DNA from: Candidatus Poribacteria bacterium
GTDB lineage: Bacteria > Abyssobacteria > SURF-5
Direction: 5' to 3'
DNA: 20,353 nucleotides
NCBI GenBank assembly: GCA_016215705.1
Contig: JACRIR010000226.1
Location: 1 to 20,353 of the forward strand
Within the stretch, counting starts at the first letter, position 1. Each line of letters begins with the position of its first letter. Below are positions 7,189-14,968 of this stretch, one piece after another. Made by a program: the position numbers and the translations under genes. The notes beneath the pieces were generated by a model. It made no database searches. It was given only the letters and a program-made list of their open reading frames with translations, and was not told the DNA's origin.

Positions 7189-8859
7189 ATGAGAAAAATC
7201 CCCGCCATGTACAATCGTTTGCTGTCTCTTTGCCGGCGCGCATGCGCTGCCCTCTCTTTTGCTCTTCTCTCTTTGCCTTTCGCCTCCTTCTTCCTGTTGA
7301 CGACCGGTGTCGCAATAGCCGAGCCGCTCCAGGCCGAGGTCGGCACAGGAAGAGCCGCGCTGCCGCTTTCACTCGAGGATTGCATCTCGGTCGCCATGAA
7401 GAACAACCTCGATATCGGGGTTGAGAACTATGTGCCCGCAATCAGCGACGCTGACGTTCAGACCCAGAAAGGACTGTTCGACCCACACATCTTCTTCAAT
7501 GCCACATATATAAACCGGGTTGACCCTCTTTCCGCAAACGTGTCGGTTTCCGCCGGTGGCCTGACATCGGTCAAGACCGAACAGTGGCTCTTGTCGGGCG
7601 GGCTCACGGGCGCCATAGCAACCGGGCTTGCTTACGAAGCCTCGATTTCGAGTGAACATACACCGTTCTCGACTATTACCGACTTCTTCGAGGCAAATGG
7701 GGAACAGAGGTTTACAACCGCCCTCACTGTCACACAGCCGCTTCTCAAGAATTTCGGCGTCGACGTGAATACCACCGGCATTCGCGCTGCCGAGAAAACC
7801 AGGGAGGCGTCGGTCTACGAACTCGAGCTGACAATCCTTACAACCTTGTTCGATGTCGAGTCGGCCTACTGGGAACTCGTGTTCGCCCGTGAAAATCTGC
7901 AGGCAAAAATGCGCTCGCTGGAGCTTGCGCAGAATCTGCTCGATGAGAACAGGATTCGCCTTGAGGTCGGCGTGATACCTCCGCTCGCTGTGCTTCAATC
8001 TGAAACCGGTGTGGCCGTGCGTGAGGAAGAGGTAATAGTCGCACGGAGCCAGGTTGAAGATGCCGAAGACCAATTGATACGTGTGACAAACCTGTTACCC
8101 GACAAGTTCATATGGGACCTGGAGATCGTTCCCACTGACTCCCCGGTCGTCCTTCCCCCTCAGGAATATGTTGAAGGCCGGGAGATAACTGCTGCGCTCA
8201 CAAAAAGGCCGGAATTGAAACAACTTCTCAAACAACAGGAAGCGGCCGAGTTGAACGTTCGATTCACAAAGAACCAACTCCTTCCCGCTCTTGACCTGAA
8301 CGCTTCAATCGGGCTCATGGGCCTTGACGACGGCTTCGACAGTTCCGTATTCTCTCTCGCCTCTTTGGGGCTTCCCCTGCCTCCGCCCCCGCACAAAGGG
8401 ATAGACCCTGCCACCGACGACCTTTTCTCGGGAGATCACCTCCAGTGGGTTCTTGGGTTTACGTTCGAGCTGCCGTGGGGAACTCACTTCGAGCGAGGCC
8501 AGTACAAATCGGCAAACCTGCAAGTAAGCCAGATCGACGCGAGCATCCGGAACCTGCGCCAGGTCATCATCCAGGACGCTCGAAACGCGCTCCGGGGCGT
8601 TGGAACAAACTGGGAACGAGTTCAGGCCACAAGGGACATTACCCAATTCAGAAGAGAAAGCCTGCTGGCCGAGAAGAAAAAATTTGAAGTCGGCGTGTCC
8701 ACCGCTCACGATGTGCTCCAGTTCGAGGACGAATTGGCCGCCGCTGAGGCCGACGAGCTCCGCGCCACCGTGGACTACGTGCTCTCACAGACAAATCTCC
8801 TGCGCGCCACGGGCACACTGCTTGAGGCCCGCAACGTGCGCCTGGCTGTTAATCCCTGA
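7189..8859 (+). CDS. TolC-family outer membrane efflux protein (second of the pair)
   Basis: This is a second TolC-like outer-membrane channel, 556 residues from ATG 7189. That start is preferred because AGGG lies five bases upstream and it avoids overlap with the preceding gene. An in-frame ATG at 7168 would overlap it by 14 bases and has no ribosome-binding site. A basic N-region and long hydrophobic stretch form a signal peptide ending near GVAIAEP. Family landmarks are TQPLLKNFG (182-190) and VESAYWEL. Blocks such as VIVARSQV, RIRLEVG, NQLLP and VLQFE are shared with the first copy, so the pair probably arose by tandem duplication and has diverged considerably. It carries an extra proline-rich loop (LPLPPPPHKG) before the second beta segment. 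It is likely co-transcribed from the promoter at 5488-5516. Confidence 0.9.
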   Translation: MRKIPAMYNRLLSLCRRACAALSFALLSLPFASFFLLTTGVAIAEPLQAEVGTGRAALPLSLEDCISVAMKNNLDIGVENYVPAISDADVQTQKGLFDPHIFFNATYINRVDPLSANVSVSAGGLTSVKTEQWLLSGGLTGAIATGLAYEASISSEHTPFSTITDFFEANGEQRFTTALTVTQPLLKNFGVDVNTTGIRAAEKTREASVYELELTILTTLFDVESAYWELVFARENLQAKMRSLELAQNLLDENRIRLEVGVIPPLAVLQSETGVAVREEEVIVARSQVEDAEDQLIRVTNLLPDKFIWDLEIVPTDSPVVLPPQEYVEGREITAALTKRPELKQLLKQQEAAELNVRFTKNQLLPALDLNASIGLMGLDDGFDSSVFSLASLGLPLPPPPHKGIDPATDDLFSGDHLQWVLGFTFELPWGTHFERGQYKSANLQVSQIDASIRNLRQVIIQDARNALRGVGTNWERVQATRDITQFRRESLLAEKKKFEVGVSTAHDVLQFEDELAAAEADELRATVDYVLSQTNLLRATGTLLEARNVRLAVNP

Positions 8860-9107
8860 GATAAACCATTAATCGCCCGCATCGCCCATCCATTTCACCC
8901 CATTTCATGCCTTCGGCCATTCCAAACAGCCATCGCTTCTGATAAATGCCATATTAGAGACTGCCCGGTAATTCTGTAAGTGCGAGTTTGTTCGCCTCTC
9001 CTCATTTTACATCCTCATATCTCTGTGTCAGAGTTGTTTCAAGAACATAGGCGAGTGAAATCGGAACTCGCGCGGCAGGGTAGGGATCGAAAAGAAAGGA
9101 TTCTACT

Positions 9108-9455
9108 ATGGCGATTGAAGGCGACAAGGTCTACACATGCACCACATGCGGCAGGGTCTCAAGCCAAAAGGGTCACCTGTGCTCGCCCGCGGATGAGCAA
9201 TATGTGTGCGAATTTTGCGGCGCCGAATCAGTGGACCCAAGGCACGTCTGTTTTCCGAAAGTCGAGAAGCTTCGCTATGTCTGCGAAACCTGCGGGCGCG
9301 TAGCCGTCAGCAGCTCTCACGTGTGCGCGCCGAGGGCCATCGAGGGAAGCCCGCCGACAAAGAAAACAAAAGCCAAACCTGCAAAAGCGAAAAAGAGCGC
9401 GAAGAAAACCAAAAAGGCCTCGGGCAAGGCTGCAAAGAAAAAAGCGAAAAAGTAA
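9108..9455 (+). CDS. Small protein with three CxxC-x8-HxC modules and a lysine-rich tail
   Basis: I do not recognise a named family. The 115-residue protein contains three modules with identical spacing, C-x2-C-x8-H-x-C: C11/C14/H23/C25, C34/C37/H46/C48 and C59/C62/H71/C73. Each is a probable zinc site, and each has Gly after or near the second Cys. Residues 84-115 are almost entirely Lys, Ala, Thr and Ser (KAKKSAKKTKKASGKAAKKK), like histone H1-type tails that bind nucleic acid. There is no signal peptide, so it should be cytoplasmic. AAAGGA lies eight bases before the ATG. It has an intrinsic terminator (9489-9517). The 248 bases upstream show no clear promoter. A nucleic-acid-binding or ribosome-associated role is inferred from composition only. 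Confidence 0.8.
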   Translation: MAIEGDKVYTCTTCGRVSSQKGHLCSPADEQYVCEFCGAESVDPRHVCFPKVEKLRYVCETCGRVAVSSSHVCAPRAIEGSPPTKKTKAKPAKAKKSAKKTKKASGKAAKKKAKK

Positions 9456-9488
9456 CACTAACGGTGTTCCACCTGCATTGTCATTTTC

Positions 9489-9517
9489 AGGCGAGGGCCT
9501 GTGGCTCTCGCCTTTTC
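9489..9517 (+). terminator. Intrinsic terminator of the zinc-module gene
   Basis: AGGCGAG (9489-9495) pairs with CTCGCCT (9507-9513) around an 11-nt loop and is followed by TTTTC. It lies 34 bases after the stop codon. Its end touches the next palindrome. Confidence 0.75.
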
Positions 9518-9563
9518 TCATAATTCGGGGACACGATGTGGCATCGTGTCCCCGAATTATGAG
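9517..9563. repeat. Perfect 22-3-22 palindrome, second family member
   Basis: Arms 9517-9538 and 9542-9563 are perfectly complementary over 22 bp with a 3-nt loop. The core ATTCGGGGACACGATG differs from that at 2890-2936 at two positions of 16. It lies between two convergent 3' ends (the zinc-module gene and the bifunctional-nuclease-family gene). Confidence 0.9.
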
Positions 9564-9606
9564 GAACAATCGCAGTGGCTAACCTCGCTGCGCGCGAACT
9601 CATCTT

Positions 9607-10089
9607 CTACTCCAGAAAGTCCTCCTCTCCACTCTCTCCTTCCCCTTCCTCTCCTCCTTCGGCGTCCTCTTGTGGCATACTGTCCTGGCCTGCCACGCGA
9701 AGCACTTCTTCTTCAACGTATATCGGGCTCGACATCCTGACTGCAATCGCAATCGCATCACTCGGGCGGCAGTCGATCTTGATAATGTTCGTGTCTGCTG
9801 ATCCGTTTTCCTCCTGAGTGAGGATCAGATAGGCATAGAACGTGCCCCCCTCAAGCTTGTACACCTGGATGCTCTGGAGACTTGTCTGAAAACCCTTCAA
9901 AATGAACGTTATCAGGTCGTGCGTCATCGGGCGCGGCATGTCGATCTTTTCCATGCCGTTCGCTATCGCGAATGCTTCCGCGTTTCCCACCAGAATGGGC
10001 AGTATCCGCTCGCCGTACCTTAGTATAACGATGGGCCTCTTGAGCACGTCGTACATAACCCCATCGAGTTTCATTTCAAGCATTGCCAT
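9607..10089 (-). CDS. Bifunctional nuclease (BFN/DUF151) family protein
   Basis: The BFN (DUF151) family is named after a plant protein reported to have DNase and RNase activity. Bacterial members are small cytoplasmic proteins of uncertain role. The 160-residue protein has the family core: PIVILRYGERILPILVG (19-35), RPMTHDLI (53-60) and the signature DCRPSDAIAIAVR (106-118). The last 25 residues are strongly acidic (repeated Glu/Gly), a common tail in this family. The start is set by AGAAGGAGG, seven bases before ATG 10089. The frame stays open to 10161 but those codons lie upstream of this site and overlap the promoter. It has its own promoter at 10123-10151, just after the glycosyltransferase stop. 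Confidence 0.9.
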   Translation of the reverse strand: MAMLEMKLDGVMYDVLKRPIVILRYGERILPILVGNAEAFAIANGMEKIDMPRPMTHDLITFILKGFQTSLQSIQVYKLEGGTFYAYLILTQEENGSADTNIIKIDCRPSDAIAIAVRMSSPIYVEEEVLRVAGQDSMPQEDAEGGEEGEGESGEEDFLE

Positions 10090-10122
10090 TGAAAAACCTC
10101 CTTCTAGGATGGCGCTTAAGCA

Positions 10123-10151
10123 ATTATATAGTTGTGCATAAGAAAAGGCAA
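10123..10151 (-). promoter_or_regulatory. Sigma70-like promoter of the bifunctional-nuclease-family gene
   Basis: On the minus strand TTGCCT (10146-10151) and TATAAT (10123-10128) are separated by 17 bp. The -10 is 34 bases upstream of the start codon, giving a leader of roughly 26 bases that contains the ribosome-binding site. It supports ATG 10089 over upstream in-frame codons. Confidence 0.75.
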
Positions 10152-10165
10152 GACCGCTCATAATT

Positions 10166-11986
10166 CTATCGAAGCCTGAAATTAAGACTGCCGCGCGGAA
10201 AATTCGGATTGTAGAAGGGGTCCGACGGACACCGGTTCTCCCATTTGCGCTGGAAAACCCGCGAGTCAGGTTTATCCACCCGCGGTCCGGTGACCGCGCT
10301 CTCGATGTGGTAAAGAAGCGAAAATGGCGTGTAGACTGTCCTGTATCCGCACTCCCACGCGCGCAGGCAGAATGCCACTTCCTGATAAGCGATCGGCAAC
10401 TCCGGATCGAGCCCCCCGAGCTCGTCGAAAATGCTCTTCTTGATGAGCATGCAGGCGGCGGTCACCGCCGAGCAATTGCGCATTGCGTCCGCCATGCCAA
10501 AATAGCCGTGGTTATCGCGATGGAGCCGGCTGTGCAAATGTCCGGCGACACCGCAATGCCAGAGAACTATTCCCGCGTGCTGGACCGTGTCGTCCGGATA
10601 TAACAGTTTTGAGCCGACAACGGCCACGCCGGGAATCTGGGCAACCTCGAGCATGGCTGTAAGCCAATCCGGCCGGACCGCCTCCGTGTCGCTATTCAGA
10701 AGGAGCAGGTGCGAACCTCGCGCTCGATTGGCCGCCAGATTATTGATGGCGGAGAAATCATAAGGCTTGTCATATGCGATAACCTGCGTATTCTTTTGAG
10801 AGGCGAGCCTTCCGAGGAATTCGATGGTCTCGGGTTTCTCACTGCGATTATTGACGACGATAACCTCGAAGTTCCGATAATCATTCTCATCAACAGACCG
10901 GATGCACTTCTCCAGAAGACTCAAATTGTCGCGTGTCGGAATGATTATGGTGACCAAAGGATTGTCCTTCACCATTGGTCTCACCCTGTAGCTTCCCTCG
11001 AAAAGCCCCGGCTCCACGCGCCCATCTATACCTCTTCGCTGCATCGCCTCACGCAACGCCTTTAGTGAGCATTCGGCGGGAGCTTTCATTCCGCTGTGCC
11101 CCGCGCCGCGACCCGAATAGCTGGAGGCCGTCGAACCAGGCGAGTGTCTCCAATGATAAAGAATTCTGGGGATATGGCGGATTCTGCCCGTGCGCTCCGT
11201 CAGTCGTAACACAAGGTCGTAATCCTGCGCTCCCTCGAAACCTTCCCGAAAACCGCCGATCACGTCTATGACGCTCTTTCTGTAGACGCCGAGATGGCAC
11301 GTGTACATATTGGACAGGAGCAGTTCAGGTGACCAATCCGGCTTGAGAAACACCTCGACGTGGCGGCCGCGCTCGTCGAGCTTGTCCTCGTCGGAATAAA
11401 TCATGTCGGTGTCGCGGTGGGAGTTCAACAGCTTTACGTTCTCGAACAAGGCGTCAGGGGAAAGCTCGTCATCATGGTCGAGCAGCGCAATAAACTCACC
11501 GCCCGCGAGCTCGATGGCTGCATTCGAGGCGCACGAAATGCCGGTATTGCCTTCGAGGAACCTGATCCTTATTCTGTCACTGACCTGTGAAAGCCTTTCT
11601 AGTTCAGCTTTGGTTTCTGATCGCGTCGAGCCGTCGTCAGCGATGCACAATTCCCAGTTCGGATAAATCTGCCGTTCTACGGATTCAACCGCGCGTCTCA
11701 AGAACGCGGCGTCAACATCAAAAACCGGCATTACCACACTAATGAGCGGAGAATAATCGAACCGCTTGACTTCCGCCCGCATCCTCTCAAAATCCGCTTC
11801 AGTAGGCGTGTTCCGCCGACGCCATTTCTGATAGCATATATCCTCGATCGACAGCAGCCGCCTTCCGAAAAGCCTGAAGCCGAGATATGAGAGACAAAAC
11901 CGAAACGCAGTCTCGACGCCCTCCGTCTGAGCCAATTCAACTGTTTTCTCTATCTTCGATGTCAAATAATCCTCGCCCGTTCTCAT
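10166..11986 (-). CDS. Two-domain family 2 glycosyltransferase
   Basis: The 606-residue protein has two GT-A fold GT2 domains of the type found in O-antigen, rhamnan and other cell-surface glycan synthesis. Domain 1 (about 80-290) begins PLISVVMPVFD and shows ADDGS (116-120), the metal-binding LLDHDDE (168-174) and AQDYDLVLRL (253-262). Domain 2 (about 343-575) begins PLVTIIIPTRDN and shows LLNSDTE (429-435) and AYQEVAFCLRAWECGYR (533-549), followed by LLYHIESA. In this last motif the usual acidic residue (ND/ED-V-D-F) is Ala, so domain 2 may be altered. There is no membrane segment, hence a cytoplasmic enzyme. The start ATG has only GCGGGA upstream. It is divergent from the glycosidase gene. 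No other surface-polysaccharide genes are present. Confidence 0.9.
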   Translation of the reverse strand: MRTGEDYLTSKIEKTVELAQTEGVETAFRFCLSYLGFRLFGRRLLSIEDICYQKWRRRNTPTEADFERMRAEVKRFDYSPLISVVMPVFDVDAAFLRRAVESVERQIYPNWELCIADDGSTRSETKAELERLSQVSDRIRIRFLEGNTGISCASNAAIELAGGEFIALLDHDDELSPDALFENVKLLNSHRDTDMIYSDEDKLDERGRHVEVFLKPDWSPELLLSNMYTCHLGVYRKSVIDVIGGFREGFEGAQDYDLVLRLTERTGRIRHIPRILYHWRHSPGSTASSYSGRGAGHSGMKAPAECSLKALREAMQRRGIDGRVEPGLFEGSYRVRPMVKDNPLVTIIIPTRDNLSLLEKCIRSVDENDYRNFEVIVVNNRSEKPETIEFLGRLASQKNTQVIAYDKPYDFSAINNLAANRARGSHLLLLNSDTEAVRPDWLTAMLEVAQIPGVAVVGSKLLYPDDTVQHAGIVLWHCGVAGHLHSRLHRDNHGYFGMADAMRNCSAVTAACMLIKKSIFDELGGLDPELPIAYQEVAFCLRAWECGYRTVYTPFSLLYHIESAVTGPRVDKPDSRVFQRKWENRCPSDPFYNPNFPRGSLNFRLR

Positions 11987-12056
11987 CGTTCCCGCTTTTG
12001 AAGGAATCCTTCGAAATCTTTCTTTGTTCTTGATTTTACTCCAGGTTTCACACTAA

Positions 12057-12062
12057 TATAAT
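12057..12062 (+). promoter_or_regulatory. Possible -10 element in the divergent glycosyltransferase/glycosidase region
   Basis: The 116-bp space between the two divergent genes contains an AT-rich patch, ACTAATATAATATC, with TATAAT at 12057-12062 on the plus strand and TATTAT/TATATT on the minus strand. No convincing -35 hexamer lies at 16-18 bp for either direction. Confidence 0.35.
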
Positions 12063-12102
12063 ATCATGAATCGCCCAATTTCTCATTCACCGGATTAGAA
12101 TT

Positions 12103-14511
12103 GTGACCGTGGTTTCCCATCCAGCGTGTGTGCCGGAGGCGCGCATTGCCATGCATCAGGATAGACCTTGCTGGAACACCTATGACCCTCTTGGACTGAA
12201 CCGTATAGTGCGTTTTCCCGAGTTATATGAGATTCGCATTTCCGTCTTCTGCCCGGAGTCACACTCATATACTTCAAAGCTCTATTTCCTCGAGCATCTT
12301 GGAGACGTCGGAAACGTGCTGCGAACTGGCGCTCACTCGCCCGACTGCTCTTATGCATCGGCCGACCTGAGCTTCGCCGGCTTCATGTTTCGGATTGAAT
12401 ACGCCGTCGCCCATAACGGCGCCCTGTCATGCCTCGTCACGCCTCTTTCGGTTGCGGACCCATCCACCCTCGTCATCGTGGAAGTTCTGAGGGCATGGGA
12501 CCTCGATGGCAAGGTTGAACTCGACAGCGAAGACGTTATCTCTTTTCCCTCTGAGACTGGTGGCGCAATCAAGGTGGCGGCGGAGCAGAATTTCAGTTCG
12601 GTTCACTGCCCCGGAAAACCAGTGGCAAGTGGCGTCTACCATTCGGAAGAAGAACTCGCACAATCTCTTGTCGAACGGAAAACATTGAACGCGGCCGGAG
12701 GAAGAGCCGGAATCGCGGCTCTTGGTTTCCTGGCAAGGATTCCATTAAGAATCTCCTCGTGGGAGGAGAAGATTCCCCGGGAAACGTCGGACAAGTTGCC
12801 GGGTCTCGTCCAAATCGCAACAAATATCTCTGAGGCCAAGCGGTCTCTCGAACAAGAATCGGCGGAAATCCACGGAGGACCTTTCGATGGATGTTACCGC
12901 GCAGTTTCCTCCGTCATGGGCTGGATGACCGTGTGGGACCAACTACATGGGATTCCTTATGCGCCGGTCAGTCGTTCCTGGGTAGATAATTACATGGTCA
13001 GGATAGGATTCGATAAGTCCGTTCGCGGTCCGCTCACTGGCCTATGGGACAGCTTCTTTCATGCAATCCTTCAGTCCGTAAATGACCGGCGTCTTGCCGA
13101 AGCCAACCTTCGCGTCGTACTCGATGATCACGCGCTGACTGAGGAGGGCTTTCCCACAAACTACATCGTGTCCACATTCAAATCCGGAGATCGCAGTCAG
13201 CCGCCTATCGGCGCGCTTGCGGCGTGGAAATTATACCGCAGGTTCGGGAACAACGATTTTCTCGCATGGGCGTATCCTCGCCTGAAGAGGTGGCACCAGT
13301 GGTGGAAGACCCACCGGGACGGCAACGCCGACGGCCTGCTTGAATGGGGCTCGAACGCCGGCGTCCGCGACCCCGGTAATGACGCCGGTACCCTGTTTGC
13401 GGCGGCATGTGAATCGGGAATGGATAATAGCCCGCTCTATGATGAAGCATCCTACGATCCGGCCCTCGGCACAATGAACCTCTCTGATGTCGGCCTGAAC
13501 TCGCTCTATGCGGCCGACGCGATGTTTCTGTCGCGAATCGCTGATGCGCTCGGATACGCCGATGACAAAAGAACATTTGATGCCGAACACTCTGCGCTCA
13601 GCGACAGGATCAATGCCGCTCTCTGGAACGAGCAGACGCAAGCTTACATGGATAGGTTCTGGAACGGCCGTTTTTCTGCCCGCCTCGGACCGACAGCATT
13701 TTATCCGCTGCTTGCGGGCATCCCCGATCACGAACGAGCAAAGCAACTCGTGCGCCGTCATCTCCTGAACGAGATCGAATTTTGGGGCGAGTTCGTGATA
13801 CCGGCCATCAGCAAGAACGATCCTGCGTTCCGGGATCAACTCTACTGGAGAGGCCGCATCTGGGCCTCAGTGAATTACCTTGTCTATCTTGGACTGAAGG
13901 CATACCGGTTCGACGACGTCGCCTTTGACCTCGCGCTCCGCAGCGTGACCCTGTTCATGCAGGAATGGAATCTCAAAGGTCACTGCCACGAGAACTACAA
14001 CGCCATCACTGGAGAGGGCTGTGACGTGCCTATCCCGTCTTCGCCCGGTTCTAATGGTTCCGACCGTTTCTATCCCTGGGGCGCGCTCCTCCCGTTAATG
14101 GGGATCGAAGAGCTATTCGACGTCGAGCTCGACAGCGGCATCCGGTTCGGCTGCCGATTCTTGCCCGTGGAAACGTCCGTGACCAATGTCCCCTTTGGCG
14201 GGAGTGTTTATTCGATCAAGCCTTCGCTCAGGGAAACCATGGCCTGCCGTGACAATAAGGAATTCTTCTTCTCATCTCCGGGGGTCAGCGTGCGAAACTA
14301 TACGGTAAGCGGCGGAAACGTCAAGTTTGCCGCAACAGGGGAAGGGAACGTTCTCTTGCGGATATCGGAATTCGCTCCTCATGCTTCCGTGGCCGCGCGT
14401 ATTGGCGCCGATGCGCCTCACCTGATCACCGCGAACGCCCAAGGAACGATATCGTTGACTGCTCTCTTCGCGGCAGGAGGTCAGACTCTGACATTCGACA
14501 TAAAAGTTTAG
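12103..14511 (+). CDS. GH63-like (MGH1/trehalase-type alpha/alpha barrel) glycoside hydrolase
   Basis: This is an inverting glycosidase of the GH63 / mannosylglycerate-hydrolase-like clan, with an (alpha/alpha)6 barrel. The 802-residue protein has an N-terminal beta-rich region (about 40-170) and a barrel from about 250 to 675. The barrel contains WDSFFHA (315-321), the signature ESGMDNSP (437-444), where D441 is the expected general acid, YWRGRIWASVNYLVYLGL (581-598), and HENYNAITGEG (629-639), where E630 is the expected base. A C-terminal beta region (690-802) follows. There is no signal peptide. The GTG at 12103 is the first possible start in frame and has a weak ribosome-binding site. ATG 12151 has GGAGG 11 bases upstream and is a fair alternative. 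The substrate (glucosylglycerate, mannosylglycerate or an oligosaccharide) cannot be decided. Confidence 0.85.
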   Translation: MTVVSHPACVPEARIAMHQDRPCWNTYDPLGLNRIVRFPELYEIRISVFCPESHSYTSKLYFLEHLGDVGNVLRTGAHSPDCSYASADLSFAGFMFRIEYAVAHNGALSCLVTPLSVADPSTLVIVEVLRAWDLDGKVELDSEDVISFPSETGGAIKVAAEQNFSSVHCPGKPVASGVYHSEEELAQSLVERKTLNAAGGRAGIAALGFLARIPLRISSWEEKIPRETSDKLPGLVQIATNISEAKRSLEQESAEIHGGPFDGCYRAVSSVMGWMTVWDQLHGIPYAPVSRSWVDNYMVRIGFDKSVRGPLTGLWDSFFHAILQSVNDRRLAEANLRVVLDDHALTEEGFPTNYIVSTFKSGDRSQPPIGALAAWKLYRRFGNNDFLAWAYPRLKRWHQWWKTHRDGNADGLLEWGSNAGVRDPGNDAGTLFAAACESGMDNSPLYDEASYDPALGTMNLSDVGLNSLYAADAMFLSRIADALGYADDKRTFDAEHSALSDRINAALWNEQTQAYMDRFWNGRFSARLGPTAFYPLLAGIPDHERAKQLVRRHLLNEIEFWGEFVIPAISKNDPAFRDQLYWRGRIWASVNYLVYLGLKAYRFDDVAFDLALRSVTLFMQEWNLKGHCHENYNAITGEGCDVPIPSSPGSNGSDRFYPWGALLPLMGIEELFDVELDSGIRFGCRFLPVETSVTNVPFGGSVYSIKPSLRETMACRDNKEFFFSSPGVSVRNYTVSGGNVKFAATGEGNVLLRISEFAPHASVAARIGADAPHLITANAQGTISLTALFAAGGQTLTFDIKV

Positions 14512-14553
14512 CGATTTCTCTGTCGCGCCCGCCAAATTTATGTTTCCTGAATA

Positions 14554-14668
14554 ATTCGCATAATTCGTGGCATTCGTGATCCAAATCTTCTTCTTTTTGT
14601 TCGTGCAATTTGTCTCGCGCCTTGCGCGATTCGTGACATTTGTGTTCCGGGACTTTTCTCGGTTTTGG
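14554..14668. repeat. Degenerate 9-bp ATTCGTG repeats
   Basis: Three contiguous units ATTCGCATA, ATTCGTGGC and ATTCGTGAT (14554-14580) are followed by scattered TTCGTG and ATTCGTGAC copies to about 14650. Similar ATTCGTT/ATTCGTG spacing recurs at about 20178-20212. No coding signal is seen in 14512-14690. Confidence 0.55.
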
Positions 14669-14694
14669 TCACGGCCACGCCGCGTTGCGTGCCC

Positions 14695-14877
14695 CTACAC
14701 CGAGACCAGACAGATTCCGTCGGCGCGGCGTTCTTTGAGCCTTTTGGCAAGGTCGAGGTATTTCTCGTGGATCAGTTTCCTGTCGTATTTCCAGCACTGC
14801 TCCAGCATCTCCGCCCGCTCGTCATCGTTCAGGTAGTCCATCGAAGCGTAATAAAACCGCTCCTCTGAGCCATCCAT
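14695..14877 (-). pseudogene. Short coding remnant next to a tandem repeat
   Basis: The 60-residue reading frame looks like real protein: an acidic then basic helical segment MDYLNDDERAEMLEQ, then WKYDRKLIHEKYLDLAKRLK, ending RRADGICLVSV. I do not recognise the family. The first residues and the ATG at 14877 come from the 21-bp repeat array, which also supplies an in-frame TGA just upstream. There is no ribosome-binding site for the first ATG, nor a well-spaced one for the internal ATG at 14841 (GAGGAG is 17 bases away). The simplest reading is the 3' end of a gene whose 5' part was displaced by the repeat. A genuine 48-residue small protein is possible. Confidence 0.4.
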
Positions 14878-14968
14878 TTGTCATTCTGAGCCATCCATTT
14901 GTCATTCTGAGCCATTCATTGTCATCCTGAGCCATCCATTTGTCATTCTGAGCCATCCATTTGTCATT
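14865..14968. repeat. 21-bp tandem array, five units
   Basis: Units of CTGAGCCATCCATTTGTCATT-type sequence (21 bp) start at 14865, 14886, 14907, 14927 and 14948. Four are identical. The third is 20 bp and has two substitutions. The array runs directly into the left arm of the MITE-like core at 14963, whose GTCATTCTGAG is part of the same unit. Confidence 0.9.

Noticed and set aside
10090-10161. Extended N-terminus for the bifunctional-nuclease-family protein
   Set aside because: These codons overlap the promoter and the AGGAGG site that positions the start at 10089, and they do not resemble the family.
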